From Pseudopithomyces maydicus (lineage: Eukaryota; Ascomycota; Dothideomycetes; Pleosporales; Didymosphaeriaceae): a DNA stretch of 64,000 nucleotides. Numbering within the stretch: the stretch's first letter is position 1; each line of letters opens with the position of its first letter. Both the position numbers and the translations under genes were made by a program. The notes below the pieces were generated by a model. The model was not told the DNA's origin, made no database searches, and worked only from the letters and a program-made list of their open reading frames with translations. The stretch spans positions 558,001 to 622,000 of the forward strand of contig JANTUC010000006.1 in NCBI GenBank assembly GCA_026873275.1. The letters are read 5' to 3'. This document shows positions 34,710 through 46,242 of the stretch, piece by piece.

Positions 34710-35225
34710 TTACGAATAGTACTTGTCGTCTTTCTCCTTCAGACCGCCGATGCGGTCAAGGTCGAGAGAGTCAAAACGGTCACCATCGCGCTCGTATGGT
34801 GGGAGATCCTCCTGCAAAGGCTCTAGTCCAACGCTGTGCTCGCCGACTCGTACAACAACTACGCGGCCTGACTGTCGCTTGCCCGCGGAATCGACCTCGT
34901 CAGGGAATGTGATGCGGATTTCCGGGACAGGGCTTGCGGGTGGGCTGGAAGAGTTTTCCATTAAATCCTTCTTCTCCGAGTAAACGAAAACGGAGTCGCG
35001 GCTTGTTGTGATGGTGAGACGGCGGTGGCTTGACTGCCTCTTCTCGTATAGCGGAAGCTGTGCCTCGACGTCTTTCCTTGCCCGGCGGACTCTCCTCAGG
35101 AAGAACAATGCGCCGACCAGGACCACGGCGAGGACGAATAGTGTCAAGAGTGCGATCAAAAGCGTGGTCTGCAATCGGTTGAAGCTGGCGTCATCGCGGG
35201 CAACGAGGAAGTGGACGGAGTTCAT
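34710..35225 (-). CDS. Single-pass membrane protein with two LPxY motifs, function unknown
   Basis: An intronless frame of 171 residues. A short N-terminal segment is followed by one strong transmembrane helix (about residues 20-45, TTLLIALLTLFVLAVVLVGALFF) stopped by RRVRRARK, which predicts an N-out/C-in single-pass protein without a cleaved signal. The cytosolic tail carries QLPLYEK and DLPPYERD, both of the LPxY class that can bind WW domains of the Rsp5/Nedd4 ubiquitin ligase. An acidic, Lys-rich tail ends the protein. Similar uncharacterised ascomycete proteins exist by my recollection of layout only. A role as a ligase adaptor or plasma-membrane or endosomal cargo is inference. Confidence 0.65.
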   Translation of the reverse strand: MNSVHFLVARDDASFNRLQTTLLIALLTLFVLAVVLVGALFFLRRVRRARKDVEAQLPLYEKRQSSHRRLTITTSRDSVFVYSEKKDLMENSSSPPASPVPEIRITFPDEVDSAGKRQSGRVVVVRVGEHSVGLEPLQEDLPPYERDGDRFDSLDLDRIGGLKEKDDKYYS

Positions 35226-36750
35226 GATGAGGTGTGTAGATGGTCGTCAAATGGTCGTGATATCGGGTTCGGAAATGGCGCAATTGACAATAGCAATTAA
35301 GGAGTGTATGTGTATTAACTGCGTCATTGTTAGTGTTTTGTCCAGGTAGGCAGGCAGGGCTTGGCGGAATGGGGTCGCTGGCAGACGCACCTTTGTTATG
35401 GGCAGCCAAGGGGAATGTTGACTGTGCCGAACGAGAGGATGCAAGTAGCGCTGAAAGAGTGAAGCGATACTGCAGTAAGGAGTGTGTGGGAGCGGATGGG
35501 CCTGGTGTTGTTGGAGGAGTAGCAAGGAAATGCAAGAAGGGGGACAGCGGCCGTTTTGGCTAACCGACAGGAACAGGAAGGCACGCGCGCTCGGTGATAA
35601 AATGAGTTCCTCCTTCCCAGGTTAGGCCCCGCGCCCAATCGGAAATCACGCCCCACCGTTCTTGCGTGTTGGCGCCAGCGCTATGCCCGAACCGCTGAGG
35701 TCAATAACAAACGAGCAGCGCTTCACAACGAGCGGTCAACGCTCTTGTCGACAGAATTACGCGCCCGATGCTCTACGAGGTGCTGCCAGACGAATGCGCG
35801 ATGGACGCTCTGCGCGCGGGAGCCGAGTGGCTACGGATGCGCAGCTGCCACCGTTCGGACTGTCTCCCAGGGGAAGCGATGACCGGGATGCGGTTGCTGG
35901 GGGTGGATTAGGCAAATTGAATGTGGGTGTGATGGTGTGCTCTGGCAACCGTCTACGCGACTCGCCGCCCACACCAGATCCAGCGAGACAAATATAACCA
36001 TCGGAACGCCCTGCGCCTGCATTGCTGATCATCGCGCCGCTTCCAACACATCCATCCGTGGATACCTGAGATCGAAAACGAGACGGCACACGTCTGGCGT
36101 TGGCATTGGCACTGACTTTTGGCACTGGCACTGACAGATCGAGGTCTGAGACGAACTGCGTGCGTGCGGTCGCAACGGCTGCTCCATTATCCGACCAGCA
36201 TAATCCCTATGAGCCTGGGTGCGAGTGGACCAGCGTGCGACTCCAAGAGACGGAGCGGACGAGCAGCAAGAGTCTAGAAGTCCGTCTCCATGTCAGACGC
36301 GAGTCGCCTTTCGGAGGCCTAATGGACGCGATTTTCTCCGGGGCCCCTGATCCTGGCGTCGCGGTTCGAGATGCCTGGCGCTTTCTCTTTCTTTCTCGCG
36401 TGCGTCTTTTCCTCTCTCGCTCTCTCGCTTTCTCGCTCTCCGCGCAAGCAATTGAATGTTGTGCAACGCTCCCTCGGGCGGCCGCCGCCGAGGGGAAAGC
36501 ATAGCTTGAAACATGGCAACGCTGCCTGGATCTGTAAAGGCCACCACGGATGCTGCTCTTCCCAGAGCCAAGCCGGCTCTCGTAGTGCATGTTAGATCTT
36601 CAGCCTCCAGACACTTCACCAGTGCTGTTCGATGCGCGCCACAGGGATCAAACTGGAATGGCTTTGCAATGGGATAGGATGGATCTATCTAGTGTGTGCT
36701 ACATATGCACACCCCACATGCAGTGCTGTACAACTGCGCCGTGACGTGCT

Positions 36751-36777
36751 AGAGGGAGAGGGAGAGGGAGAGGGAGA
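36751..36777. repeat. (AGAGGG)n microsatellite
   Basis: About four and a half copies of a 6-bp purine unit, in the PUF upstream region. Confidence 0.8.
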
Positions 36778-36884
36778 CGGTCCGTGGAAGGTTTCCAAGA
36801 TGGCGGTCAGACTTCCCCGAGGGGCGAGTGAGCGCCATCCCCATCCGCAGAGTTTGGTTTGCACGCCAGCGCAGCAGGCAGACA

Positions 36885-36925
36885 TGCAGGCGTGCAGGCG
36901 TGCAGGCATGCAGGCATGCAGGCAT
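36885..36925. repeat. 8-bp tandem repeat (TGCAGGCG/A)n
   Basis: Five copies of TGCAGGC(G/A)-type units. On the reverse strand the unit rotates to CCTGCACG, two transitions away from the unit at 22521..22573. Confidence 0.85.
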
Positions 36926-37090
36926 AGGTACATAAGTATGGTACGTATGTACAAGCATAAGTACAGGCACGCCGGGGCTAGCGTTCTTGATGGTCTTCGG
37001 CGGTGGGCGGTGGGCCCATCTCAAAGGCTGCGGTGGGGATTGTTGAAGACGGTCGACGGACGGCGTGGAGGGGGTTACATGGGTGTTCAA

Positions 37091-37117
37091 AGTCACCAGT
37101 CACCAGTCACCAGTCAC
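37091..37117. repeat. 7-bp tandem repeat (AGTCACC)n
   Basis: Nearly four perfect copies of a 7-bp unit in the PUF upstream region. Confidence 0.8.
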
Positions 37118-38382
37118 GGGCTGACGCAGAGCCAATGTACCCCGGTGACGGTGTAAATTTGGCTGCTCCGACACGAGCTTTTTCTCCGACGAGGCACACG
37201 GCCCCGAATGGGACTTGGGACGACTGTGGCAGCGGCAGGGTGTTGAGGACATTAGCGTCGACGGCTGCCCACATGGAGGACGTGGGTTGGCTCTGTGACT
37301 GCGAGGCAAACGTACAAGGTTCGGTCTTCGAGAAGCGGTCTCGGTGGCAGTCATGGGTCGCGAGTTGGGGGCAGGGCCCTTGAGCTGGTTTCCAAGATGG
37401 AGCTGGTGAAACACATGGTCCATGTACATAATCAAGACTGCCAGACGGCGAGGCCATGTCTCAGCTTGTTGCTCCTTGTTGCTCCTTGATCGGCTTGGCA
37501 CACGCGACGACAGCGGCGGTCGACGTCGATATAGAGGTAGGCCAGCGAAGGTTCCTGCTCCCTAGATACATTGTCGGCGGCGCGACCCTGCGGCAAACCA
37601 ACCTGACAGCGGGTTTCGTAGAGCGCGGCGCCCCCCAGAAGACGGAAGCTAGCGCACTAGCCAGGCTTAGTGCGCAGATCTGGGGAATCCACATCGCTCC
37701 CACCAGCACTCGCGACAGGCCTGTTTTCTTTGCGCTGCCCTCTGACGCCTCGCCCGCCTTCGCTACCACCGCCTGCGCCTGCCGCAACCACGACACCTCC
37801 TCCCCGCCGCTGCACCGGTCCCATTGCGCCTGCCCTTCCAGGACCACGGGCCGCGCCTGCCCAACGCTCCGTCCCCATTCCGCAATCACAACCAGCCAGC
37901 GTCGCCCTTGCATCCCGTCTTGCTGGAGGGAACTGATGCGGCACCATCCCTTCTTCGAACTGAGCTTGCACAGCGGTTAGAGGAGCCTGCCGACCTCGCA
38001 CCACCCGCCCAGGGGACAGCATATATCCACCTCGCCCTGCACCGCGCCGTCGCCAGGGACTCCCAAAGCGCCGCCCCGCCCCCCTCCGTACCATACCTAT
38101 CACCACCGCGACCCGCCGCCCGAGCTGCCACCCGCTCGCTTCCAGGTCAGTCGCCGTCAACACCCACCATCGTTGAGAACACCAGAGCCCACCCATCCCA
38201 GCCCGCCGTATGCTGACGCCTAGCCCATTTTCAGCTTGCAGCCATAAGCTGCCCCGCGCCCCCTCTGCTCTCTCTGCTCTCTCTGCCCTCCGCAACGAAG
38301 TTGCTGCATTGCTAGCACCCTATATTGCCACACCCCCTTCGCCCCCCGTGCCGTCCTGTCCTCTGTGAGCCTGGGCCGCAGC

Positions 38383-41300
38383 ATGGCCGGCATGGCGAAC
38401 AACGTGGGTGCACCCCCCCCCCTTTTAGCTTTTAGACGTTTGGCGAACACTAGGCTAACCGTCACGCCAGACTCGAGCACGCGACCTCAACGGTGGCATT
38501 TCCATTAACGGGGAGATTCCGAGCGTACCGCCCACACGCCACTGCGCTGGCCTGAGAGCATCTGGAACAATGGCAGCAGTGTCGGCGCGGGCTTGAGCTC
38601 AGGGCTGAGGGACACGTCGCGTCCCCGAGGTACGGAAAACGTCCAGCTGAATCTGCATGTATCGTATGCTGATTTCTTGCAGAAAACAGCACCTTCATGG
38701 CCCCTGCTACCGATTCCATTGAGGGGAAGACCGGCTCCGGCTCCCTGGTTGCATCTTCCGAGTCTGATGTCTGGCACCATGGACGCAGTGTGTGGGGAGA
38801 CAGCACCAACAGCATTTCCCGTGTGCGTTCAGGTGTGTCACCACCAAGGAGACGGTCTGTCGTTCACCCTGAGGCTACGCATCAGTATGCAGACAAACCG
38901 ACTACGTTATTCCCTGCCTCGCGACCTAGCGCTGTGGGCCAAGCACTTACTACCAAGGCAACGAAGCCTCTGCTAGACCCAACATCTATGAACTTCACGT
39001 CTGCTCGTAGGGCTGAGCCCCTGAATACTAACGGCTTTGCTTCCTTTGGCTTCAACCAGAATGATGTTACGCTACGCTCTGAACTGCCTTTGGGCTCGTG
39101 GCATGACACGGCATCTGTGCATTCCCCCACTGACGATAGGCGCAGTGTTGTGGGCCAATCCAGCGCGACTCCCTCGAGAAGCGGAAGCCTTCCGCCGTCG
39201 CGACATGGAAACGAGCCATTTCAGTTCGGACAGACAGCTGATAGTTTCGCGAGATACACGCAACCAGGACAACGCCAGGCTGCATCATTTTCCGTCGGAC
39301 ACACCAAAACATTCCAAGACCGGAGCGGCTCAATCCAAAGCGAGTCCATTAACCTCGGTCACTTTGGTCTGGATCATGATATTGCTCCAGGAACAATGTC
39401 TCATAGACCATCCATAAGTATCAACGGATATACGCCAGCCTTGAATCACGCTCTGAACGACACTTCTGCAGCCCGCGACACATATGACTCGCAGGCTTAT
39501 GACCGGTCCAATGGTTACGGACCGACTGGAACGTACACTCCTGACAGCTTTACCAACGGCCACAGCCATGCCCATGCTGGGTCTTCAAACACCATTTTTA
39601 GGCCTGTGCAGTTTGATAGCCAAAGCGTATCCAACGGCACCGGCGTACATCAGAGTCCACTCCACAGCCACTCACATACACCACCAGTATTTGACCATCT
39701 CTATCCATCCCGGTCCGAACACCCTGTTTCCCTGAACATCAACAATATTGCAATTGTAAATCAGAGACTTGCGGGGCTCAAGATGCAGCAGCAAGAGCAT
39801 CGACGCCATCCTGCCTACCAAAACCAACCCATGCAGCAGCAGCATCTCCAGCAAATGATAGCGGCAAACCAGTTACAGGCGAACCAGTTGCGTCAGTATT
39901 CATATAACCAAATTCCAGTCCATTCCACGATGACGATTCCCAATGGCATGCATTCTATACCACCACCACTCCAGGCTGTTCTTCCTATTGAGGCGCCCAG
40001 AGCACCTCGAGACCACAACAATCCCGCGGATCTATCGGCTATGAGTGTCATCCTATACAATTTCAAGAACCAGAGCAAGATGAACAAGAAATTCGAGCTC
40101 AAGGACATCTATGGCAATGTCGTGGAATTCAGCGGAGACCAACACGGATCTCGCTTCATACAACTGAAGCTTGAAACTGCTAATAGTGATGAAAAGGAGA
40201 AAATATTCCGTGAAATTCAAGAAAACTGTTTGCAGTTGATGCAGGATGTTTTTGGAAATTATGTCATCCAGAAGTTTTTCGAATATGGCGACCAGACGCA
40301 AAAGAAATATCTCGCTAATCGAATGATGGGTAATGTACTGCATCTTTCGAATGGCATGTACGGTTGTAGAGTTGTTCAAAAGGTAAGTCTTACTCAACGG
40401 TCATATTTTTTTCAGCCGTTAATCGTGACAGGCTCTGGAATATGTCCTCGTTGATCAACAAGCAGCTATGGTGAAAGAGCTTGAGGTAGAAACCCTCAAG
40501 AGCGTCAAGGACTGTAACGGCAACCATGTCATTCAGAAGGTCATAGACAAGGTACCGTATCAATATATCAGGAAGATCGTCGAGGCGTTCCGTGAGCATG
40601 TTGGCGTCTTGTCGGTGAACACCTACGGATGCCGCGTTATCCAGCGTTTGTTAGAGAAGGTCCCCGAACCAGATCGAAGGTTTATCCTTGAGGAGCTTCA
40701 CAAGGAAGGATCGAAGCTCATCACCGACCAATATGGAAACTACGTCTGCCAGCACATCATTGAGCACGGAACACCAGAGGATCGTGCCAAGGCGATCGCT
40801 CTGGTCAAGGTCGGTCTGTTGAGTTTTTCTAAACATAAATTCGCCAGCAACGTGGTGGAGAAGTGTTTAAAATTCGGTACCAATGAGCAGCGACGGGAGA
40901 TCATGCTCAAGCTGATAGAGGTGAACGAACGTGGCGACAGCAATCTACAAGCCCTGATCAAAGACGCGTACGGCAATTATGTCATTCGTAAGTCTCTTTC
41001 CTCACTTTCATTAGGCAGCCCGATTAACACTTTGTCAGAGAAATGCTTGGAAACACTTAACCGAAGGGATTTCCATGAGTTTCGGGAGGCTCTGAAGCCA
41101 GAGATAGAGAAAGCTAAGAAGTCAATCACCGGCAAACAAATCACTTCGGTAAGCTGAATCCGGTATATCTTACTATGTCCGGTATTAACCAAGCTTCAGG
41201 TGGAGAAAAAAATGCATCGCACCGACTTTGACGACGATCTCGATGATATCAGCCCAACAGACCACATGATCCACCCATCCGATGTACCTACAGGCGTGGT

Positions 41301-41475
41301 TGATGCTCCACCAACTCCTCCGTTGACCAGTGAAGCGCAAAGCCCACAGAGCAGCTCAATCCCAAGCGCCAATGCTTCCACCGTCGACGAACCTGTACAC
41401 ACCTCTCTTTCGCATAAGGGGTTTCCTGTCCCCATCAATGGGGTCACTATTGCAAACACGGAACACAATTCGTAG
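38383..41475 (+). CDS. Pumilio/PUF-family RNA-binding protein (one homopolymer frame break in exon 2)
   Basis: Post-transcriptional repressor that binds mRNA 3' UTRs. The exons are 38383..38403, 38471..38629, 38683..40382, 40432..40987, 41039..41148 and 41200..41475, about 935 residues. Exons 1-2 are inferred from protein-like frames ([16 protein letters not shown], then [19 protein letters not shown]) that join only if one base is added near CCC 38531..38533; otherwise translation would have to start at Met 38697. The C-terminal half holds eight PUF repeats. Their base-contact triplets lie in GSRFIQ, NYVIQ, GCRVVQ, NHVIQ, GCRVIQ, NYVCQ, SNVVE and NYVIQ. By the PUF code these predict the Puf3/PUM-type site UGUAUAUA. 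The N-terminal half is Ser/His/Gln-rich and disordered, and the C-terminus after repeat 8 is acidic then Pro/Ser-rich. Confidence 0.92.
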
Positions 41476-42370
41476 TATATATGTTACCAGTCAACACTTA
41501 CATCACCGCCTACGCGCACATCCATTTTCATGTCAACACCAGTTATGTTTTTTCTTCGTTGGGCTATTGCGGCATGCATGGACTACAGGAGAGGTTCGGG
41601 CGTTGGGGCACCTCCATCATTTCTCGGAGGACCGGTTTTCGCATGCTATATTATAAATCATACTTTGGTTTGGGACCAATACGCGGTAATGTTATGGGAA
41701 TGGTGGGAGGGGGCTGGGTAGGGGCTCCACTCTCCTTTCTCTTCCATCAAAGGTTTTACCAAGGCTTCCTTGCGTTCGTTCTCTTGGTCTTTATGAATGT
41801 AAGCACCGGCGCTATGGGGCAAACCATATCATAATTAGCATGGCGTATAAAAAAACGGGGGTTAAAATGAGGTTTATCGGTATGTGTATGGGTACGACAG
41901 AACAATAACGACACATTTTTCTGTTGTGGTTATTGGCTTTGGATACCAGATAGTTTAGAAAGTTTCAATAGAGATAGGTACGCCTGGATCTCGACCCAGG
42001 TATGAGTCTAGGATGCTAGTGAATAAATTTGGAGCTTGTTGCAACTATTTCCTGGCATACGAATGTATTTGCTACTTTGTCTTTGTTCACACACTGCAAC
42101 TGGTAGATGACGGTCAACACCTGTTGAAGGCTACACGAAGGATGCCAAGCCTACAAGCAATTCACCTTCAAGTAGACTAAAAGAACATCTGTAGTAGTTG
42201 ATCGTGGTATCACCGGGACCTTCCCGCAACCGTCATCACCCATTGTCTAACGACCGAATCCAAAAAACGCCAGTGCTATGCTATCGTAAACAGATCTCTA
42301 CCACGGAGTCCACTGCGCACCGTGCTTGCTACCCACCTCTTACTGCTGCGCTAAATACACGCGAGCAGAA
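41476..42370. other. Convergent intergenic region, PUF 3' UTR
   Basis: 895 bp between facing stop codons. No supported gene; probably long 3' UTRs and terminators. Confidence 0.5.
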
Positions 42371-44716
42371 TCAGAGAATCAGAGAATCAGACCTCGTATC
42401 TCCCCTCCCACTTCCACTGACTTCATTTCCAAACAGTCTCCCAGCCTCAATGCAGAACCTCGCCTCCCCACTTCCATCCCGTCCAGCTTCGCTACCCCAA
42501 CATACCAGCACGGCATCTAGAATACCCCCCAATACGCCTTCCATGGCGCCCAGTGCACCCCAGCCGATCGCCGCGCTGATCAATCCAATGACGTATGCGT
42601 ACAAACTACCCGTGTAGGTCACATCGTTGTTGAGCTTGAGAAGCCGGGCGGTAGAGACCCAGCCACCGAAACCCAGTGCAAGGGTGATGACCCAGCGGAT
42701 AGCATGGAGCAGCGTCTTGCTCAGGCGGTACGATACCATCGATGGACGCGGCTGGTTTGGTGCAAATGAGCGGGGACCGAGCGTTGTCGTAGGTGACGAC
42801 GAGGAGATGAATGTCATCTCGCCGATGCCGCGGGAGGCTTGTGCCAGTGGGACGCTGTGGATCGACGCAAATGTAAGAGTAAGCGGGTTCGTCAACACAG
42901 CAATGCTTGTTGGAAGCACGTGATAGATACACCCGGTGATGACTCTAGTGATCCTCCGCGGGAAGATCAGCAGAGGCAGTCTCACGAGGAGGGCGAGGAA
43001 TGTTGAGAAACAGATTGTGCCCGCCATGGTGTAGAATGCGTGGAACAGGCTAGCTTGCAACATGGCGCGGGAAGCTGTGGGATTCGTAGCGCGATGAAAG
43101 TACCAGTGGCTGACTGTTGCTGCTGTGCTGACGCGCTGGATTCCCGCGATGACGGATAGGGTCCAGAAGTAGTCGAAGAAGAAAGCTGCGCCGAGCCACC
43201 AGGTAGACATGTCGATGACCCAGCCACCCTTGGTAGCATGCCCACCGAGGAACAGTCCCGTGAACATGAAGACCCAAAGCCAGGACCAGATTACGACGGC
43301 AGCGAGAGTGGCAATACCGATGAAGAGGAGGTGGAAATTCGCCTGCAGGATATCGCCCGAGAACTCCAACATGCGGGTAGCCTTGTCGAGGGCATGTCTC
43401 CCTTTGATGACGGTGTAGAGCCAAGCAACGCAAAAAATAGCCGGACCGAGAGAGAGCCAACGCATGACCTTGTCTTGAGTGCTTTTACCTTGCCATGAAC
43501 CTTTGAAGCTCGAGATGAGCGGGTAGAGAAAGAAGGAAAAGGAGATGACGGGTACAGCAATCAGAATCACTATAACCAAGGGCCGCGCGAAGGACCGCAA
43601 CAGCGAAAGCCACAGTAAGCCTACTAGTACTGAGACTAACGAGTAGACGCCGATCAAGTGGAAGGACGAGTGCAGGACCGTGTATATAGTATCCCCTAGT
43701 GGATGCTTTTTGTCCGGGGAGAATCTTGTAGCCAGGCAAGGAAGACCACACCAACGAGAGCGCATTTGGCCAAAAGGAACATCTCTGCCCAGAAGAAGTT
43801 GTGTCGCGGTTGTATTACGGGCTCAGCGGTGAGGATGTGGGTGTCTGCATCTGGGTCAGACGGCGGGCCTGGGTGTTGTAGGAGGGTATCCTCGTCTGTT
43901 TCCTGGGGTATGGGCAGCTGGGTCCGAAGCGGACTTCTTCCGCGCATGCGTCTAGGTGGGTTCCGAAAGTGCTGGTACGACGGCGGGCGTTGGTTGTCTT
44001 GCGAGATCTCGCTCTCTTCCTCGTCATCCAAGCTTCCTCGGTGCGTCGACGCCAGCTCTACGTCGACTAGTTTGGCATTGTTACTGCTGCTGGGGGCAGC
44101 ACTTGATTCGGAAAGTGGTATGCTTTGGTCCCTCTTGTCCGCATCGACCTTGTTGATGACCGTCGATCTCCCTCGGGACGGGTCGTCGTCCTTCCATGAG
44201 CTCTTGATGCCGCGTCCCAGTCCGTGAACGGTGTCACCCTCGACGCTGCCGCCATCTGCTGTATGATCGGATCTCCGGTCCATGCCGTCGTCCGTCTCTG
44301 CCGAATCGGACAGATGGCTGGCGCCAAACTGGGCGCGCGACCGGCGTAGTGCGTAGTGGTCTGCCATTTCGCGGTCGTGCTCTTGGTGGTCGTCTTCCTC
44401 TCGGAAATCATTGGTGGCGGAGTAGAAGAGAGGGGCGGGTGCGTTCGAGGTGCGGGAGGCGAAGGGATAGCGCGACATGGTCTGCGAGCTGTAGGGGTTC
44501 ATGTTGCGGCGCTGGAAATAGCTGGCCGAAGGCCGGGAGCGGGAGGAGGGTCGTTGTCTGTCCGAGGAGGGTTGGGTGAAGGGCGACTCGGGCTGTCCGA
44601 GAGAGATCCGCGACTGCGACTGCGACTGCGACAGGAATTTGGAGGCATCTGGGCGGAACAGTCATTCGCACGAGGCCGGTCACATGGACGCGGGCATACT
44701 CACATTCGGAAAACAT
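42371..44716 (-). CDS. PNS1: Pns1/CTL (SLC44) choline transporter-like protein, one homopolymer frame break
   Basis: Polytopic plasma-membrane protein of the choline transporter-like family; the yeast Pns1 substrate is not proven. The exons are 44716..44704 (13 nt, MFSE plus one base) and 44648..42371, with a 55-nt intron. The first 230 residues are hydrophilic and acidic/Ser-rich (SQSQSQS tract, RPPSYQHF, RPPS). The membrane domain has about ten helices and starts at HNFFWAEMFLLAKCALVGVVFLAWL. The CTL signatures include GGWVIDMSTWWLGAAFFFDYFWT, VSHWYFHR and AYVIGLISAAIGWGALGA. At the G run 43716..43719 (plus strand) the frame slips; one extra base changes DSPRTKS-stop to DSPPDKKHPLGD and joins both halves into about 763 residues. 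Confidence 0.87.
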
Positions 44717-45404
44717 GGCTGGGGTGTTGTGCTCGCGTGCCTGTCCGGCTCGCAGCTGGTCTCGTAGGTTATGTGGCGTGCAGGCTGGGGGCGGGCGAGG
44801 AGTCAGCCGTGGGCGTGGAGGTGGGCGTGGGTGTGGGCGGCGGTACGTGAGGCGGTCGGTGCAGGTGAGGCAGCAGCTCGGGATGACGCGGTGCGGGAGG
44901 CATCCACGGGCGACAGGCTGTCAGGCGGGGCGGCTGGCGGCGTGGGTGGTCGACGGGCAGTCGCGTGGAGGAAGAAGTGTGGAGAGAAGCACAAGACCCA
45001 GACTGCCCTATCGTCGGAGCTCTATCAACGTACTATCGACGTGCTTGTCCACCGCCCATGAATGGATGGAGCAAGTCAAGCGGAGCCCGGCGCTAGCGGC
45101 TTTAGCCACATCCCAAGCGTGCATGACGCTGCCTCCAGCCACACGTCACGTCCCTTCTCCACGTCCGCCTCCCTCTGCCGGCCCCCCAGGCTCCACCTTT
45201 GAGCACCCAGCCGAACGACCACACAGCGAGCACCGCCAGCGTTTGTTCCGCCAGCAGCCTCTCCAGAATCCACCTACCTGTTGCGCACAACCGTCCTCGA
45301 GCCTGCTCTTGTCGCCCTCACAGAGCCAACTTATCATCCATATCCCTCTCTCTCTCTCTCTCTCTCTCTCCCTCCTCTACTCCCAAACCCTTCCCGCCAC
45401 ATAG
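44717..45404. promoter_or_regulatory. Shared divergent promoter of the PNS1-like and Rab genes
   Basis: 688 bp between outward start codons. It includes GC/GT-rich blocks near the PNS1-like side and a CT microsatellite directly before the Rab start, typical of a fungal pyrimidine-rich 5' UTR. Confidence 0.5.
45345..45371. repeat. (CT)n microsatellite in the Rab 5' leader
   Basis: A CT dinucleotide run of about 13 copies ends 34 bp upstream of the Rab start codon. It probably lies in the 5' UTR or core promoter. Confidence 0.9.
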
Positions 45405-46242
45405 ATGACACAACCGTGGGACTACATCGCCAAGATCGTCTCCTTGGGAGACTCGGGGTGCGGGAAGTCAAGTGTGCCGTCTCACAACCATCGTCTCCCC
45501 GTTCCTGCCACTGACCCTGCACCAGCTCACCATCCGCCTTTGTGAAGGCCGATTCTCCCCCCACCACGATGTCACCATTGGCGTCGAATTCGGCTCGCGC
45601 ATTGTCCCCGTCGGTCCCCCCGCATCTCTCTCGCTCGGCATAAACAACCCCGCAAAACCAGACCAGGCCCCCGCGCCAGCCGCGAAGAACCAGAAACCGC
45701 CCGAGCAGAAGCACATGAAGTTGAGCTTGTGGGACACTGCCGGCCAGGAAACCTACAAGAGCATCACGCGAAGCTATTTCAGGGGCGCTTCCGGCGCCCT
45801 ACTGGTCTTCGACATATCGCGCAAGAACACCTTTCTCAGCGCAACGAGCTGGCTGCACGATCTCCGCCAGATCGCCGAAGAGAACATCATCGTGGTTTTG
45901 GTGGGCAATAAATCAGATCTTGCTTCATCAAGTACCGTGTCCGGCGACGAGACCGCTGAGAACAAGCGCCAGGTCACAAAAGAGGAGGCCGAGGAGTGGT
46001 GCAAGGCGAATGGCGTCATGCAGTATGTGGAAACATCTGCAAAATCCGGCGAAGGTGTCGAGCGAGCTTTCCTCGAGGTTGCCGAACGGATATATCAAAA
46101 TATCGAAGCTGGACGTTACGACTTGAACGACAGGAGATCAGGCGTCAAAGGGCCTGGAGGCGGCGGTGGCAACAACGCGAGGATAAATCTCGGCATGAAC
46201 GATGGGAGGGGAGCCAAGGCACAGGGGGGCAAGTGCTGCTGA
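45405..46242 (+). CDS. Rab-family small GTPase (Rab4/Rab2-like)
   Basis: Membrane-trafficking GTPase, prenylated at its C-terminus. The exons are 45405..45473 and 45526..46242, with a 52-nt intron (GTGCCG...CCAG) interrupting just after the P-loop Ser, giving 261 residues. All nucleotide motifs are present: GDSGCGKSS (P-loop), TIGVEF (switch I region), WDTAGQE (G3), NKSDL (G4) and TSAKSG (G5), with a double-cysteine end GGKCC. The effector-region sequence SPHHDVTIGVEFGSR resembles Rab4/Rab2. An unusual Pro/Ala-rich insertion of about 35 residues lies between GVEFGSRIV and the KLSLWDTAGQE strand, where most Rabs have only a few. The extra length (261 against about 210) comes from this and a Gly-rich hypervariable tail. 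Confidence 0.92.

Larger units (their letters stand above)
35226..38382. other. 3.2-kb upstream region between the LPxY gene and PUF
   Basis: The two flanking genes point outward, so both promoters lie here. The region is GC-moderate and rich in simple repeats and pyrimidine tracts (CTCTCT near 36410, others listed separately). It gives many random open frames up to about 212 codons on both strands, none with a domain. A long 5' leader for the PUF mRNA is plausible. Confidence 0.5.

Noticed and set aside
37657..38295. 212-codon minus-strand frame and several plus-strand frames upstream of PUF
   Set aside because: Gly/Arg-rich low-complexity translations in a GC-rich promoter region, with no domain and no splice support.
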